From: Derxia lacustris
GTDB taxonomy: Bacteria; Pseudomonadota; Gammaproteobacteria; Burkholderiales; Burkholderiaceae_E
Length of the DNA stretch: 64,000 bases
Assembly: GCF_002105195.1 (NCBI RefSeq)
Contig: NZ_MUHU01000025.1
Coordinates: 248,001-312,000 of the forward strand
Direction: 5' to 3'
Part shown: positions 1 through 7,899 of the stretch, piece by piece
Numbering within the stretch: the stretch's first letter is position 1
How the letters are laid out: each line of letters opens with the position of its first letter
Program-made: the position numbers and the translations under genes
The notes under the pieces: generated by a model
Databases searched by the model: none
The model's input: only the letters and a program-made list of their open reading frames with translations
Told to the model about the DNA's origin: nothing

Positions 1-212
1 GCGCGCCGCGCGCCGCGCCACCGGTGCCGCTGCTGCTGCTCAATGGCGCACGCGATGCGCTGGTCAATCCGCGCTGCTCGCAGCGGCTGGCGGCGGCCTG
101 GGGCGCCGGGCTGCGCGTGCATCCGGGCGCCGGCCACGATCTGCCGCTGGATGCGCCCGACTGGGTCGCGGCCCAGGTGCTGGCGGCCAGTGCCGCGCCG
201 GCAGGCGACTGA
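1..212 (+). CDS. Alpha/beta hydrolase, C-terminal end (partial)
   Basis: Only the last ~70 codons are present; the frame is open to the window edge, so the start lies outside. The visible part reads as the final third of an alpha/beta hydrolase fold. A hydrophobic strand (PLLLLNG) is followed by ARDALVNP, the usual place of the acidic catalytic residue, and by a GHDLPLD loop that would carry the catalytic histidine. The TGA is at 210-212. The substrate cannot be told from this fragment. It converges on the 2OG-dioxygenase pair encoded on the other strand. Confidence 0.8.
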   Translation, partial: APRAAPPVPLLLLNGARDALVNPRCSQRLAAAWGAGLRVHPGAGHDLPLDAPDWVAAQVLAASAAPAGD

Positions 213-278
213 GCCGGCGCACGCCGCGACCGCACCAGCGCCACGACCGCGCCGCTGCCGCCGCGGGCGCCCGCGCGC

Positions 279-539
279 CTAGTCCTGCCCCGGCTCCTCG
301 CCGCGCGACCTGAGCGCCCGCCGCAGCGCCTTGTGCGGCTTGCGATGCGTGCCGGCCTTGCGCTGCATCACCGCCGCCACCAGCGGATTGCGCCGTGGCG
401 GCGCCTCGAAGGCACCGCGCCGCTGCTCCTCGCCCGAGGCCGGCGCGCCCGGCCGGCGCGTCTCGGCATCGCGGGCCTCGGCCGGCGCGGCGCGCGTGAC
501 GATCACCTTGCGGCCCGGCCCGCGCGACGGTCGCGTCAT
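279..539 (-). CDS. Small basic hypothetical protein
   Basis: An 86-residue, strongly Arg/Lys/Pro-rich protein that I do not recognise. The ATG at 539-537 overlaps the TGA of the upstream dioxygenase gene (538-536) in an ATGA arrangement, so the two are almost certainly translated together. This coupling decides the start, because the frame continues open upstream. The C-terminal half (RNPLVAAVMQRKAG, then HRKPHKALRRALR) is very basic and could bind nucleic acid, but that is only inference from charge. There is no signal peptide and no membrane segment. Confidence 0.6.
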   Translation of the reverse strand: MTRPSRGPGRKVIVTRAAPAEARDAETRRPGAPASGEEQRRGAFEAPPRRNPLVAAVMQRKAGTHRKPHKALRRALRSRGEEPGQD

Positions 540-1363
540 GGCGCGCTCACCGCATCCTGAAAACCGCCGCGCCGGAAGGTCAGCACCAGCGTGTCGCGAA
601 AGCCGAGCCCGTCGCCCGATTGCAGCGGCGTGGTCTCGTGGATCACGCGCGCGTCGTCGAGCAGCAGCGCCGACCACGGCTCGGTCATGGTGAAGCGGAT
701 GCCATGCGGCCCGGCCGCGTCGAACACCCGCGTCTCGCCGCCGCGCACGCCGCTGCGCTCGACCAGCACCACCGCCACGTAATCCACGCCGTCGCGATGC
801 GCGCCCTCGGGCGTGGGCCGGCCAATGCCGCGCGCCGTGTCGATGCGGAACTGGTGCGCCTCGATGAACCAGCGCTCCACGCCGGCCGCGCGCGCAAACA
901 GCCGGCCCAGGCCGGCGATCAGCGCATGCCAAGCCGGCAGCGCGGCGGTCTCGTCGGCCACCGGCGCAAACCAGCGCTCGATGCCGCCATGCAGCGCGTT
1001 GTACGAAGTGGGCTGCCAGTGCGCGCGATGCGGCACGGCCGCCAGCGTGCCGGCCGCCACGTCCTGCACCAGCGAGGCATGACGCCGAAAGCGGTAGGCG
1101 CCGCCGTCGCGCAGATAGTCGTCGGGCGGCAGCGCAGCCCAGGACGGCCGCAGCGCATCGATGGCGGCCGGCGGCTGATCGGCCACGGCGGCAAGCGCCG
1201 CCGGATCGAGCACGGCAAAGCCTTGCGCGGCCAGCAGATCGGACGGCGCCGGGCCGCTCAAATGCCAGGGCGGCGTGGGCGAGAGGGCGACGGGGGCAGG
1301 CGGACAAGGCGCCCGCTCGGGCGACGAAGCGGCGGCGATGGGCAGGGACGGCGAGGCGGACAC
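536..1363 (-). CDS. 2OG-Fe(II) dioxygenase family protein
   Basis: A protein of about 275 residues if it starts at the GTG at 1363; no strong ribosome binding site settles the start, and the frame stays open further upstream. The C-terminal half has the jelly-roll signature of 2-oxoglutarate/Fe(II) oxygenases of the PF10014 type. HRDG gives His189 and Asp191, ARVIHETTPL gives the distal His242, and FRDTLVLTFRR gives Arg256 for 2-oxoglutarate. The substrate is unknown; relatives act on free amino acids, which is family knowledge and not visible here. It is followed by an ATGA-coupled small basic protein. Confidence 0.75.
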   Translation of the reverse strand: MSASPSLPIAAASSPERAPCPPAPVALSPTPPWHLSGPAPSDLLAAQGFAVLDPAALAAVADQPPAAIDALRPSWAALPPDDYLRDGGAYRFRRHASLVQDVAAGTLAAVPHRAHWQPTSYNALHGGIERWFAPVADETAALPAWHALIAGLGRLFARAAGVERWFIEAHQFRIDTARGIGRPTPEGAHRDGVDYVAVVLVERSGVRGGETRVFDAAGPHGIRFTMTEPWSALLLDDARVIHETTPLQSGDGLGFRDTLVLTFRRGGFQDAVSAP

Positions 1364-1458
1364 GATGGCGAGAAGTACGAAACGTGGCGAAAGCGGCCGA
1401 GGATAGGCCGATCCGCCACGCCGCAGGCGCAAACGCCAGGTGAGCCGACGGCCGCGCG

Positions 1459-2049
1459 TCAGGCGCTGCGCAAGCCGGTCAAAGCACCGCCGGCACGCCG
1501 CGCCGCACGCCGACCGCGCCACAGCAGCAGCGGCAGGCCCAGCGCCGCCAGACCGAAGGCGCCGGGCTCGGGCACCGCCGCCACCTCGGTCAGCGTGATG
1601 TGCGTGCTCAAAGTGCCGCCGAGATAGCCACCGCGAGTATCGGGCGTTGTGTAATTGAAACTCATATAGGCAGCGCCCCGATACGGCACCCAGCCGAGGG
1701 AAAAATCGTTGGTGCCACCAGTCGTGCCGCCAGCGCCGGACAGCGCGCCACCAATCCGGTTGAAATTGCCTCCTGCGACGTCCCACACGATTTCAGACAA
1801 TGAATAAGTATGGCCAGCCACCGTCAGATTCACCGAATTCACCGAATTGAGCGTGCCGGTCAAGGAATCGGCGGTGATGCCGAAGGAACCCGTTACGGTC
1901 GAAACCGGCGGCGGCTCGTAAATTCCAGACGGCTCCCAGAAATTGGTCGACGTGAAACTCAGATCGTAATTCCTCAATTCCGCCTGGGCGGTGCCGCTTG
2001 CAATCAGTGCAGCCGCCAGCACGGCCCTCGAAAACAGCTTGCCATTCAT
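1459..2049 (-). CDS. PEP-CTERM sorting domain protein
   Basis: A secreted 196-residue protein. The ATG at 2049-2047 is preceded by GGAGAAG, and residues 1-23 form a signal peptide ending in GTAQA. The middle is a beta-rich, Ser/Thr/Gly/Asn-rich passenger without recognisable catalytic residues. The C terminus (from about residue 159) is a textbook PEP-CTERM signal: VPEPG, a hydrophobic helix, then WRGRRAARR. Such proteins are cut and anchored by an exosortase in exopolysaccharide-producing Gram-negatives. No exosortase gene is in this window. The passenger is probably structural or surface-associated. Confidence 0.85.
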   Translation of the reverse strand: MNGKLFSRAVLAAALIASGTAQAELRNYDLSFTSTNFWEPSGIYEPPPVSTVTGSFGITADSLTGTLNSVNSVNLTVAGHTYSLSEIVWDVAGGNFNRIGGALSGAGGTTGGTNDFSLGWVPYRGAAYMSFNYTTPDTRGGYLGGTLSTHITLTEVAAVPEPGAFGLAALGLPLLLWRGRRAARRAGGALTGLRSA

Positions 2050-2257
2050 GATCTTCTCCGTTGGATTGCGCGGCCAATTGCCCAATGCCGGCGGCAGCAG
2101 GCAATCGGCAGCGATCCATCAAATCATGCAAGCAAGCCGGCGGTAATGACGGACAGGCCTGTCCGGGCAGAATCTCCGAATCGGACTTGGCATTGCGCGC
2201 CAAGCCCAAATTGCCTCATTGCGCAATCGTCGAATGGCGTGATGCACGACGCCCGGC

Positions 2258-3142
2258 TCAAAACCCGTTGCGCATCAGCCAGTCGGCCAGCGGCGCGCGC
2301 CACAGCCGCGGACCGCGATAAAACGCCAGATGGCCATCCGCCCCGGGCAGCGCCGGCAGCGCGATGAAAGTGGTCGGGCTGCCGCCGGCCGCGAATGCCG
2401 CATGCCAGCTGCGCGGCGCCGCCTCGCCCCAGTACTGGTCGTTGGCCGAGTAGAGCCACACATTCGGCAGCCGCGTCGTGCGGCCGAACTCGCCGTACAG
2501 CGCCTCCAGCAGCTCGGGCGAGCAGACCCGCCCCTGGGTCGCCGGCGAACCACCGGCCCCGCCCGCGAAATTGATGCAGCCCACCACGCCCGGCGGATTG
2601 GCGGCGCACAGCGCCACCGTCGTCAGGCCGCCGGCCGACTGGCCTTCGAGCAGCAACCGGTCGGCCTGGGCCCAGGGCTGGGCGCGGACCCAGTCGATCG
2701 CGGCCAGCATTGCGCGGCGCCCGGCCAGCGCGGTGCGCGACGGATCGGGCCGGGCGGTGCAACTGCCATCCGCATCGTGACGCGCACCCGACGACTCGGC
2801 ATCGGCGCCGCCGGTCTCGCCATAGCCGGGCCGGAATGGCGCCACCACCGCATAGCCGCGTTGCAGCCATTCGCGCACCCGCGCCGCCGGCAGCGGCTGC
2901 TTCATGTGCAGGCGCTCGAAAGCCGTGCCGACCCGCCCATGCGAAAACACCAGCACCGGAAACGGCCCCGGCCCGTCGGGCCGATAGACCTGCGCCACCA
3001 TTTCGAGATCGCCGCCAAAAGCGCCGGCACCCGGCACCGGAATGCGCTGCATTTCGGGCACCGGCTCGGCCGCCTCCTGCGCCTGCGCCGAATGCGCCAG
3101 CCAGAGTGCCGCCAGCAGCGCCCACGCCTTGAGTCCGATCAT
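2258..3142 (-). CDS. Exported alpha/beta hydrolase, dienelactone hydrolase-like
   Basis: A 294-residue serine hydrolase. The start chosen (ATG 3142-3140) begins a signal peptide of about 21 residues ending AHSAQA; the longer reading frame upstream lacks one. The nucleophile elbow is GQSAGG (Ser169), the acid is likely Asp235 (SANDQY) and the base His271 (GADGH). VFSHGR near residue 66 forms the oxyanion region. The layout matches periplasmic dienelactone-hydrolase/esterase-type enzymes. The substrate is unknown. The gene stands alone between the PEP-CTERM gene and a small membrane protein. Confidence 0.8.
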   Translation of the reverse strand: MIGLKAWALLAALWLAHSAQAQEAAEPVPEMQRIPVPGAGAFGGDLEMVAQVYRPDGPGPFPVLVFSHGRVGTAFERLHMKQPLPAARVREWLQRGYAVVAPFRPGYGETGGADAESSGARHDADGSCTARPDPSRTALAGRRAMLAAIDWVRAQPWAQADRLLLEGQSAGGLTTVALCAANPPGVVGCINFAGGAGGSPATQGRVCSPELLEALYGEFGRTTRLPNVWLYSANDQYWGEAAPRSWHAAFAAGGSPTTFIALPALPGADGHLAFYRGPRLWRAPLADWLMRNGF

Positions 3143-3241
3143 TGCTCGCCCGAATCGAAATTGAACGCGGGCGATGATAGGCAAGATGGCGCGCGGCGGA
3201 ATCCAAGGAGCGCCAGCCAAATCCGGCGCAATTTCCGGCAA

Positions 3242-3598
3242 TCAATGCTCGGCGATATGCGCCCGCAATTGACGACCAGATCGGCGGTGACTCCGAATGC
3301 CCAGCATTCTGAGAATCGGCCGATTTGCCATCGAGCAGATCGGCCATGACAACGAACCCACGAAGAACAAGCCATCGGGATTGCGGCCGACAATCGCCAC
3401 ATAAGCGATCAGGACAAACAGATAAATCTCGATGGCAATCGCCAGCGGTCCTTCATCGGGCAAATGCACCATCACGCTGTACCCGGCAATTCCGCCATTG
3501 AATTCGACAAACGCCAGCAGCAGCCCGCCGAGCAATAGAAGAATCGCAAGACAACGGGCCCACCATGCCACCTTGCGCCCCCCGATTGAGTGATTCAT
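3242..3598 (-). CDS. Small hypothetical membrane protein
   Basis: A 118-residue protein with two clear hydrophobic segments: about residues 14-32 (a Leu-rich helix ending LLLAFVEF) and about residues 51-69 (a helix ending IAYVAIVG). The C-terminal third is polar and basic. The start is ATG 3598-3596 with only a weak upstream GGGGCGA. Codon use is visibly less GC-rich than in most neighbours. I do not recognise the family. The frame and the membrane profile make it likely to be a real gene. Confidence 0.5.
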   Translation of the reverse strand: MNHSIGGRKVAWWARCLAILLLLGGLLLAFVEFNGGIAGYSVMVHLPDEGPLAIAIEIYLFVLIAYVAIVGRNPDGLFFVGSLSWPICSMANRPILRMLGIRSHRRSGRQLRAHIAEH

Positions 3599-3881
3599 TG
3601 CGTCGCCCCGATCGACATTGGCCCTCCGATGTGATGGCTAGGAGCTTAGCCAAGGGGCCTCCGATCCGGGAATCCTAATTCGCCTCGGATAATTCAGTCC
3701 GCTGCAGCAAAGTTGCAAGCGCGACCGGATCGCTCGGGAATTGAGCGGTCACAGCATCGCCTGTTTGGGTGAATCGCTAGCACGGTCAAATGGCTGCAAA
3801 TTCACTCGCAGCGCAATTGGCGGACGAAATACTCGGCAATTGCGCAATTCGCTCACAGGCGGCAATTGCCGGCGTGGCGCC

Positions 3882-4730
3882 TCACAACTCCAGCGCCAGC
3901 AGCGCCGCGCGCATCACCGCCGGATCGGCTTCCAGGCCGGTCCAGTGGCGGATGCCGATCACCCCCTGATTCACCAGCATGCCCAGCCCGTCGGCCACGG
4001 CGCAGCCGCGTTCGCGCGCGGTGCGCAGCAGCCGGGTCAGCGGCGGGTTGTGGATGCCGTCGGCCACGACCATGGTCGGCAGCAGCGTGCTCACGTCGAT
4101 GGCGGGCATCGCGTCCACGTCGGGGAACAGGCCGACCGAGGTGGCGTGGACGACCAGATCGGTGTCGGGCGGGATGCGGAAGCTGCCGTCCCAGGGCAGA
4201 TGGCGCGCCTCGGCCGGCGTGTGGCGCGCGACCAGCTCGGCCAGCGCGGCACCGCGCTCGCGCCCCCGGTTGACGATGCCGATGCGCGTGACGCCGGCCA
4301 GCGCCAGCTCCACCGCCACCGCGCGCGCCGCGCCGCCGGCGCCAAACACCAGCGCCGTCTTGCCGGCCGGATCGGCGACCGCGCGCAGCGCCTGCACAAA
4401 GCCCTGGCCGTCGGTGTTCTCGCCGATCAGCGCATCGCCGCGCCGCACGATGGTGTTGACCGCGCCGATGATGCGGGCCGACTCGCCCAGCCCGTCGAGA
4501 TGCTCGATGACCGCCACCTTGTGCGGGATCGAGCAGTTGAAGCCGCGCCAGCCCATTGCGCGCGCGCCGCGCACCGCCGCGCCCAGCTGCTCGGGCGCCA
4601 CCTCGCAATTGAGGTAGCGCCAGTCGAGCCCGAGCGCGCGATAGGCCGCCTCGATCATCGCGACGGTGGGGTTCTCGGCGGCCGGCATGGCAAACGAGCC
4701 GGTGAGCGGGACGAGGAAGTTGTGGGCCAT
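3882..4730 (-). CDS. Shikimate/quinate dehydrogenase-like protein
   Basis: An AroE-family NAD(P)-dependent dehydrogenase of 282 residues, the normal family length. The substrate-binding N domain shows NCSIPHK with the catalytic Lys71 and AVNTI near residue 92. NTDGQGF supplies Asp107, and the Rossmann loop is GAGGAARA (130-137). The C-terminal GMLVNQG region is typical. It may be the housekeeping AroE or a quinate/shikimate-specific paralogue. Divergence from an AraC regulator 133 bp away favours a regulated, catabolic paralogue, so no symbol is assigned. Confidence 0.85.
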   Translation of the reverse strand: MAHNFLVPLTGSFAMPAAENPTVAMIEAAYRALGLDWRYLNCEVAPEQLGAAVRGARAMGWRGFNCSIPHKVAVIEHLDGLGESARIIGAVNTIVRRGDALIGENTDGQGFVQALRAVADPAGKTALVFGAGGAARAVAVELALAGVTRIGIVNRGRERGAALAELVARHTPAEARHLPWDGSFRIPPDTDLVVHATSVGLFPDVDAMPAIDVSTLLPTMVVADGIHNPPLTRLLRTARERGCAVADGLGMLVNQGVIGIRHWTGLEADPAVMRAALLALEL

Positions 4731-4863
4731 GACGGGCGCTTTCGCAGGAATTGGGGCGCGCCATCGTCGCCGCGCCCGGCCCGGCGCAATGGCAGCGCCG
4801 CCGCATCTATTTGTACGATCACCGCATTTCTACCCCCGCCAATGCGCGCAAAAGGAGAAGCCG

Positions 4864-5739
4864 ATGCGGCCCTGGCTCGAAACCGTGGTGATGCCCGCCG
4901 ACCGCTCCTGGCTGCTGTTCGACCGCCAGCTGGCGAGCTTTCCGTTCAACTGGCACTACCACCCCGAGTTCGAGCTGACGCTCACGCTCGGCAGCGAGGG
5001 CATGCGCTTCGTGGGCGACCACATCGCGCGCTATGGCGACGGCGACCTGGTGCTGGTCGGCCCCAACCTGCCGCACGCCTGGGAATCGAGCCGCACGGTC
5101 GGCGCCGCGCCGCGCCATCGCGCGATGGTCTGCTGGTTTACCGAGGCCTGGATCGGCGCGCTGATCGAGGTGTCGCCCGAACTGGCGCCGCTGCGCCGGC
5201 TGCTCGATGCGGCGGGCAGCGGCCTGCTGTTCAGCCCCCAGGCACGCGAACGCGCCGCGCGGCAACTGCTGGCGCTGGTCGGCGCCGCACCCGAGCGGCA
5301 CTGGCTCGGGCTGATCGAGACGCTGCTCGGCCTGTGCGCCGATGCCGACCGGCAGACGCTGGCGACCAGCGCCATCACCCCGGCCGGCAACTCGCGCGAG
5401 CGCCAGCGGCTGGCCCAGGTGCTCGACTGGCTCAACGCCCACTACACCGAGCCGGTGGCGCTGGAAGCGCTGGCCGCGCTGGCCCATGTGAGCCCGAGCC
5501 AGCTCCAGCGGCTGTTCAAGCGCAGCACCCGCATGTCGATCAGCGCCTATGTGACGCAGCGCCGCATCGGCCACGCCTGCGCGCTGCTGGCGCAAGGCGC
5601 GCTGCCGGTGGCGCAGGTGGGCGCGAGAGTGGGCTATGCCGAGCCGGGATATTTCACGCGGCAATTCCGCGCCGCAAAAGGATGCACGCCGAGCGGATAT
5701 CGGGCGGTAATGGCGCGGGAAATTGTCGGCGCGGGCTGA
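4864..5739 (+). CDS. AraC family transcriptional regulator
   Basis: A 291-residue regulator with an N-terminal cupin-type sensing domain (WHYHPEFELTL near residue 30 and the GPNLPHAW turn) and a C-terminal pair of helix-turn-helix motifs. These run from LAALAHVSPSQLQRLFKR to VAQVGARVGYAEPGYFTRQFR. The ATG at 4864 sits just after AAAAGGAGAAG, a strong ribosome binding site, which decides the start over the longer open frame. It is divergent from the AroE-like dehydrogenase gene and is the likely regulator of that gene. The ligand is unknown. Confidence 0.88.
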   Translation: MRPWLETVVMPADRSWLLFDRQLASFPFNWHYHPEFELTLTLGSEGMRFVGDHIARYGDGDLVLVGPNLPHAWESSRTVGAAPRHRAMVCWFTEAWIGALIEVSPELAPLRRLLDAAGSGLLFSPQARERAARQLLALVGAAPERHWLGLIETLLGLCADADRQTLATSAITPAGNSRERQRLAQVLDWLNAHYTEPVALEALAALAHVSPSQLQRLFKRSTRMSISAYVTQRRIGHACALLAQGALPVAQVGARVGYAEPGYFTRQFRAAKGCTPSGYRAVMAREIVGAG

Positions 5740-5799
5740 GATTGCGCGCCGCTTTGCCGGCAATTGGTGGCAGGCGCCAAATCGTGAATGCGGCTGAGC

Positions 5800-6198
5800 C
5801 TATTCGAATGCCTTGCCGCGCCCGGCCTTTACTTGTGCGCGAATTGCCTTGCCCTTGAGCCGGCGCTGCTTGGCGCCATAACTCGGCTTGGTCGCGCGCC
5901 GGACCGGATCGACGTGCAAGGCCTCGGCGACCATTTCCTCCAGCCGCGCAATTGCCTCAAGCCGATTCTGATCGCGGCTGCGCGCCGACTGCGCCTTGAT
6001 GACGATGCAGCCATCCTTGGTCAGCCGCTGATCGGACAAGGCCAGCAGCGTTTGCTTGGCCGATTCGGGCAGCGAGGAGGCGTTGATGTCGAAACGCAAA
6101 TGCACCGCGCTGGAAACCTTGTTGACATTCTGCCCACCCGGGCCCTGCGCGCGAATGGCGATGAATTCGATTTCGCGGGGGTTGATTTTGGGGGGCAT
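5800..6198 (-). CDS. arfB: Alternative ribosome-rescue factor, peptidyl-tRNA hydrolase ArfB (YaeJ)
   Basis: A 132-residue protein with the RF-1 catalytic signature GPGGQNVNKVSS (GGQ at 21-23) and a short basic C-terminal tail rich in Lys/Arg (residues ~104-130). In this family the tail sits in the empty mRNA channel of a stalled ribosome while the GGQ loop releases the peptide. It has no codon-recognition domain, unlike RF1/RF2, and the length fits ArfB. The gene is convergent with the AraC gene and stands alone. The start is ATG 6198-6196. Confidence 0.92.
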   Translation of the reverse strand: MPPKINPREIEFIAIRAQGPGGQNVNKVSSAVHLRFDINASSLPESAKQTLLALSDQRLTKDGCIVIKAQSARSRDQNRLEAIARLEEMVAEALHVDPVRRATKPSYGAKQRRLKGKAIRAQVKAGRGKAFE

Positions 6199-6261
6199 AG
6201 GAGTGGGCGGAGGAATGAGGCAATGAGCATTCAGCCGCGCAATACAGGTGAATAGCGCCGA

Positions 6262-6555
6262 TCAGCGCGGATGCGTTTCGATGTACTCCCTGAGCACGCT
6301 ATCCATCCGAGACTGCCAGCCAGCCCCGGTCGATTTGAAATAGGCCACGACTTCGGGGCTATAGCGAATCGACACCAGCAATTTCCGGCTTTGGGATTTA
6401 GGCCGACCCGGCAAGTTGCGCAGCGGAACCATCGATGCCAGTTGCTCATCGGTCAAGGGTTGCGCATCGGGATCGGACTTTGCCGCCGCGAGAATGGCAG
6501 CGTCTTCCTCTTCGGTCGGCATGACGATCAATGGGTGCTTAGAAGTTTTCGACAT
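6262..6555 (-). CDS. brnA: BrnA family antitoxin
   Basis: A 97-residue protein with the BrnA layout. The acidic/helical N-terminal half binds the toxin. The C-terminal ribbon-helix-helix DNA-binding part begins at KLLVSIRYSPEVVAYFKSTG and ends in the SRMDSVLREYIE helix. It starts inside the end of brnT (17-bp overlap, 6539-6555), the standard toxin-first order of brnTA operons. BrnA neutralises BrnT, and the complex represses the operon; that is family knowledge. It probably marks the edge of the AT-rich island. Confidence 0.9.
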   Translation of the reverse strand: MSKTSKHPLIVMPTEEEDAAILAAAKSDPDAQPLTDEQLASMVPLRNLPGRPKSQSRKLLVSIRYSPEVVAYFKSTGAGWQSRMDSVLREYIETHPR

Positions 6556-6808
6556 AGTGCTTTACCTCGCGACGTTCGGCTTTGCGCAAACTGATGATGC
6601 GGCGAACATCGCCGCGATCCACAAAGGCAACGTAGTACAAAATATTGGTTTCAGGTGCGAGGGCAATCATCCGCAATTCGCCGTACTGAAACCGGTTGTC
6701 GATCCAGACCAATGCCGATCCCCAATCCAATTGCTCGGCCAACGCAAGAGACACTCCATGCTTGGCGCGATTGGAAACATCCTTGGCTGAATCGTACTCA
6801 ATGCGCAT
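6539..6808 (-). CDS. brnT: BrnT family ribonuclease toxin
   Basis: An 89-residue protein with the BrnT pattern. IEYDSAKDVSNRAKHGVSLALAE at the start carries the KHG signature. It is followed by a beta-sheet core (RMIALAPETNILYYVAFVDRG) and the RRIISLRKAERREVKHY C terminus with the Arg/Glu pairs expected of this RelE-like ribonuclease fold. Known BrnT proteins cut mRNA and halt growth. The start is ATG 6808-6806. A canonical promoter with an internal dyad lies directly upstream. Confidence 0.9.
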   Translation of the reverse strand: MRIEYDSAKDVSNRAKHGVSLALAEQLDWGSALVWIDNRFQYGELRMIALAPETNILYYVAFVDRGDVRRIISLRKAERREVKHYVENF

Positions 6809-6813
6809 GGTTT

Positions 6814-6842
6814 AGCGTAGCTACAGTAATTATTGTTGTCAA
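6814..6842 (-). promoter_or_regulatory. brnTA promoter with operator-like dyad in the spacer
   Basis: On the minus strand a perfect -35 TTGACA (6842-6837) is followed after 17 bp by TACGCT (6819-6814) as a -10. Between them lies ACAGTAATTATTGT (6823-6836), a 14-bp near-palindrome with one mismatched pair. A dyad inside the promoter spacer is where the BrnA/BrnT complex would be expected to bind for autorepression. The binding is inference. Confidence 0.5.
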
Positions 6843-7054
6843 GTTACATTGCATTCTGCGCCGTTTGACGCCGATAACTCTTCCGGCTCATTTCTGAAGC
6901 CACTTGCAACGATTGGCGCTTCGGTGCTCGTGAATTCCATGTTGGCGCAGGTGTTCAGCCCTCCAGGACGCCGGGTATAAGACTGCAAGGTTTATCGCTT
7001 GAGCCAGAGCCATCGATTAGTCTTCACGTTTTGGGGGAGTCCATATACGACCAG

Positions 7055-7816
7055 TTAGACCGGCGAGAGAAGAGATAGCGTTGCGTTCAACGCCACTCCT
7101 GTATCGACGACCAGCTTCGAAACACGATCATGCTCACTGGTAAGCAAGTCTTTGACGCTTGTTTCGGCATACGTAGTTTCTTTGAAGCTGAAAGACTCAA
7201 AACGCAGTTCATACGGATTGCTTGCCGAACCAGTTGCATCCGCCCAGAGGTTGGTACGAATGATACTTCTGTGTTTTCCTTGGTTCGCCAGTGCCGCAAT
7301 GTGAAGCGCTTCCCCTCCGCTAGAAAATTGCTCTAGCAGAGTTGACAGTGAGGCAAGAACAGCATTCGCGCGCAAAAGCTTGGCAACTGAGGCGCTTGTT
7401 ATATCCCGCGCTGGAAGCGGTTTGGCAGATGAATTCAAGCCCAAGCTGAAGTACAAAGCATGACCGAAAATGTCTCCGATGGCATGAATGCTTTGCACAC
7501 AAGCAAGCACATTTGCCCCAACCATTGTCAGACAGAGATCGAGCTTGCTTTGCTCTTCGTCAGTACCTCCAAGTAGAACTTCAATCATTGATGTCGAGGC
7601 TAGCTTTTGATCAATGTGCCCACTGAGAATTGATCGAGCTTCGTCAAAGTGATAGTGAGCGAAGCGCCTTCGGTCAATCACTGAGCGCAGACTTGGCTTT
7701 GCAAGCTCCAACTGCTCAGGCCCAAACAGCCTTTTAATATGGCCCCGGGTCTCTTCTAGGTTCCATGTGGTCATAGAAAATGGCCTAACAATACCTTTCA
7801 CAATGCCACGCAACAC
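7055..7816 (-). CDS. Hypothetical helical protein of the AT-rich island
   Basis: Up to 253 residues from a GTG at 7816, or 239 from an ATG at 7774; neither has a clear ribosome binding site. I do not recognise the family. The sequence looks almost all-helical, with no signal peptide and no membrane segment. A motif ALANQGKHRSIIRTN near residue 180 resembles the N..KHR pattern seen in some HEPN-like helical proteins, but this is weak. Base composition is far lower in GC than the surrounding chromosome, as in the other island genes. It lies between brnTA and a dead insertion sequence on the same strand. Confidence 0.6.
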   Translation of the reverse strand: MLRGIVKGIVRPFSMTTWNLEETRGHIKRLFGPEQLELAKPSLRSVIDRRRFAHYHFDEARSILSGHIDQKLASTSMIEVLLGGTDEEQSKLDLCLTMVGANVLACVQSIHAIGDIFGHALYFSLGLNSSAKPLPARDITSASVAKLLRANAVLASLSTLLEQFSSGGEALHIAALANQGKHRSIIRTNLWADATGSASNPYELRFESFSFKETTYAETSVKDLLTSEHDRVSKLVVDTGVALNATLSLLSPV

Positions 7817-7899
7817 GGCAGCTTCGTATTTTGAGCGTAAAGCTGGATGAGTCGTCGAGGCACCTTCGTTTCCGATGCCGTCACTCGCAGAAGAGGCAG

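Noticed and set aside
279..1307. A 342-codon minus-strand frame covering the dioxygenase region.
   Set aside because: Only its last 86 codons (from ATG 539) are a real gene; the rest is an out-of-frame reading of the dioxygenase.
2050..2257. Reading frames on both strands between the PEP-CTERM and hydrolase genes.
   Set aside because: They are extensions or shadows of the neighbours without ribosome binding sites or protein-like composition.
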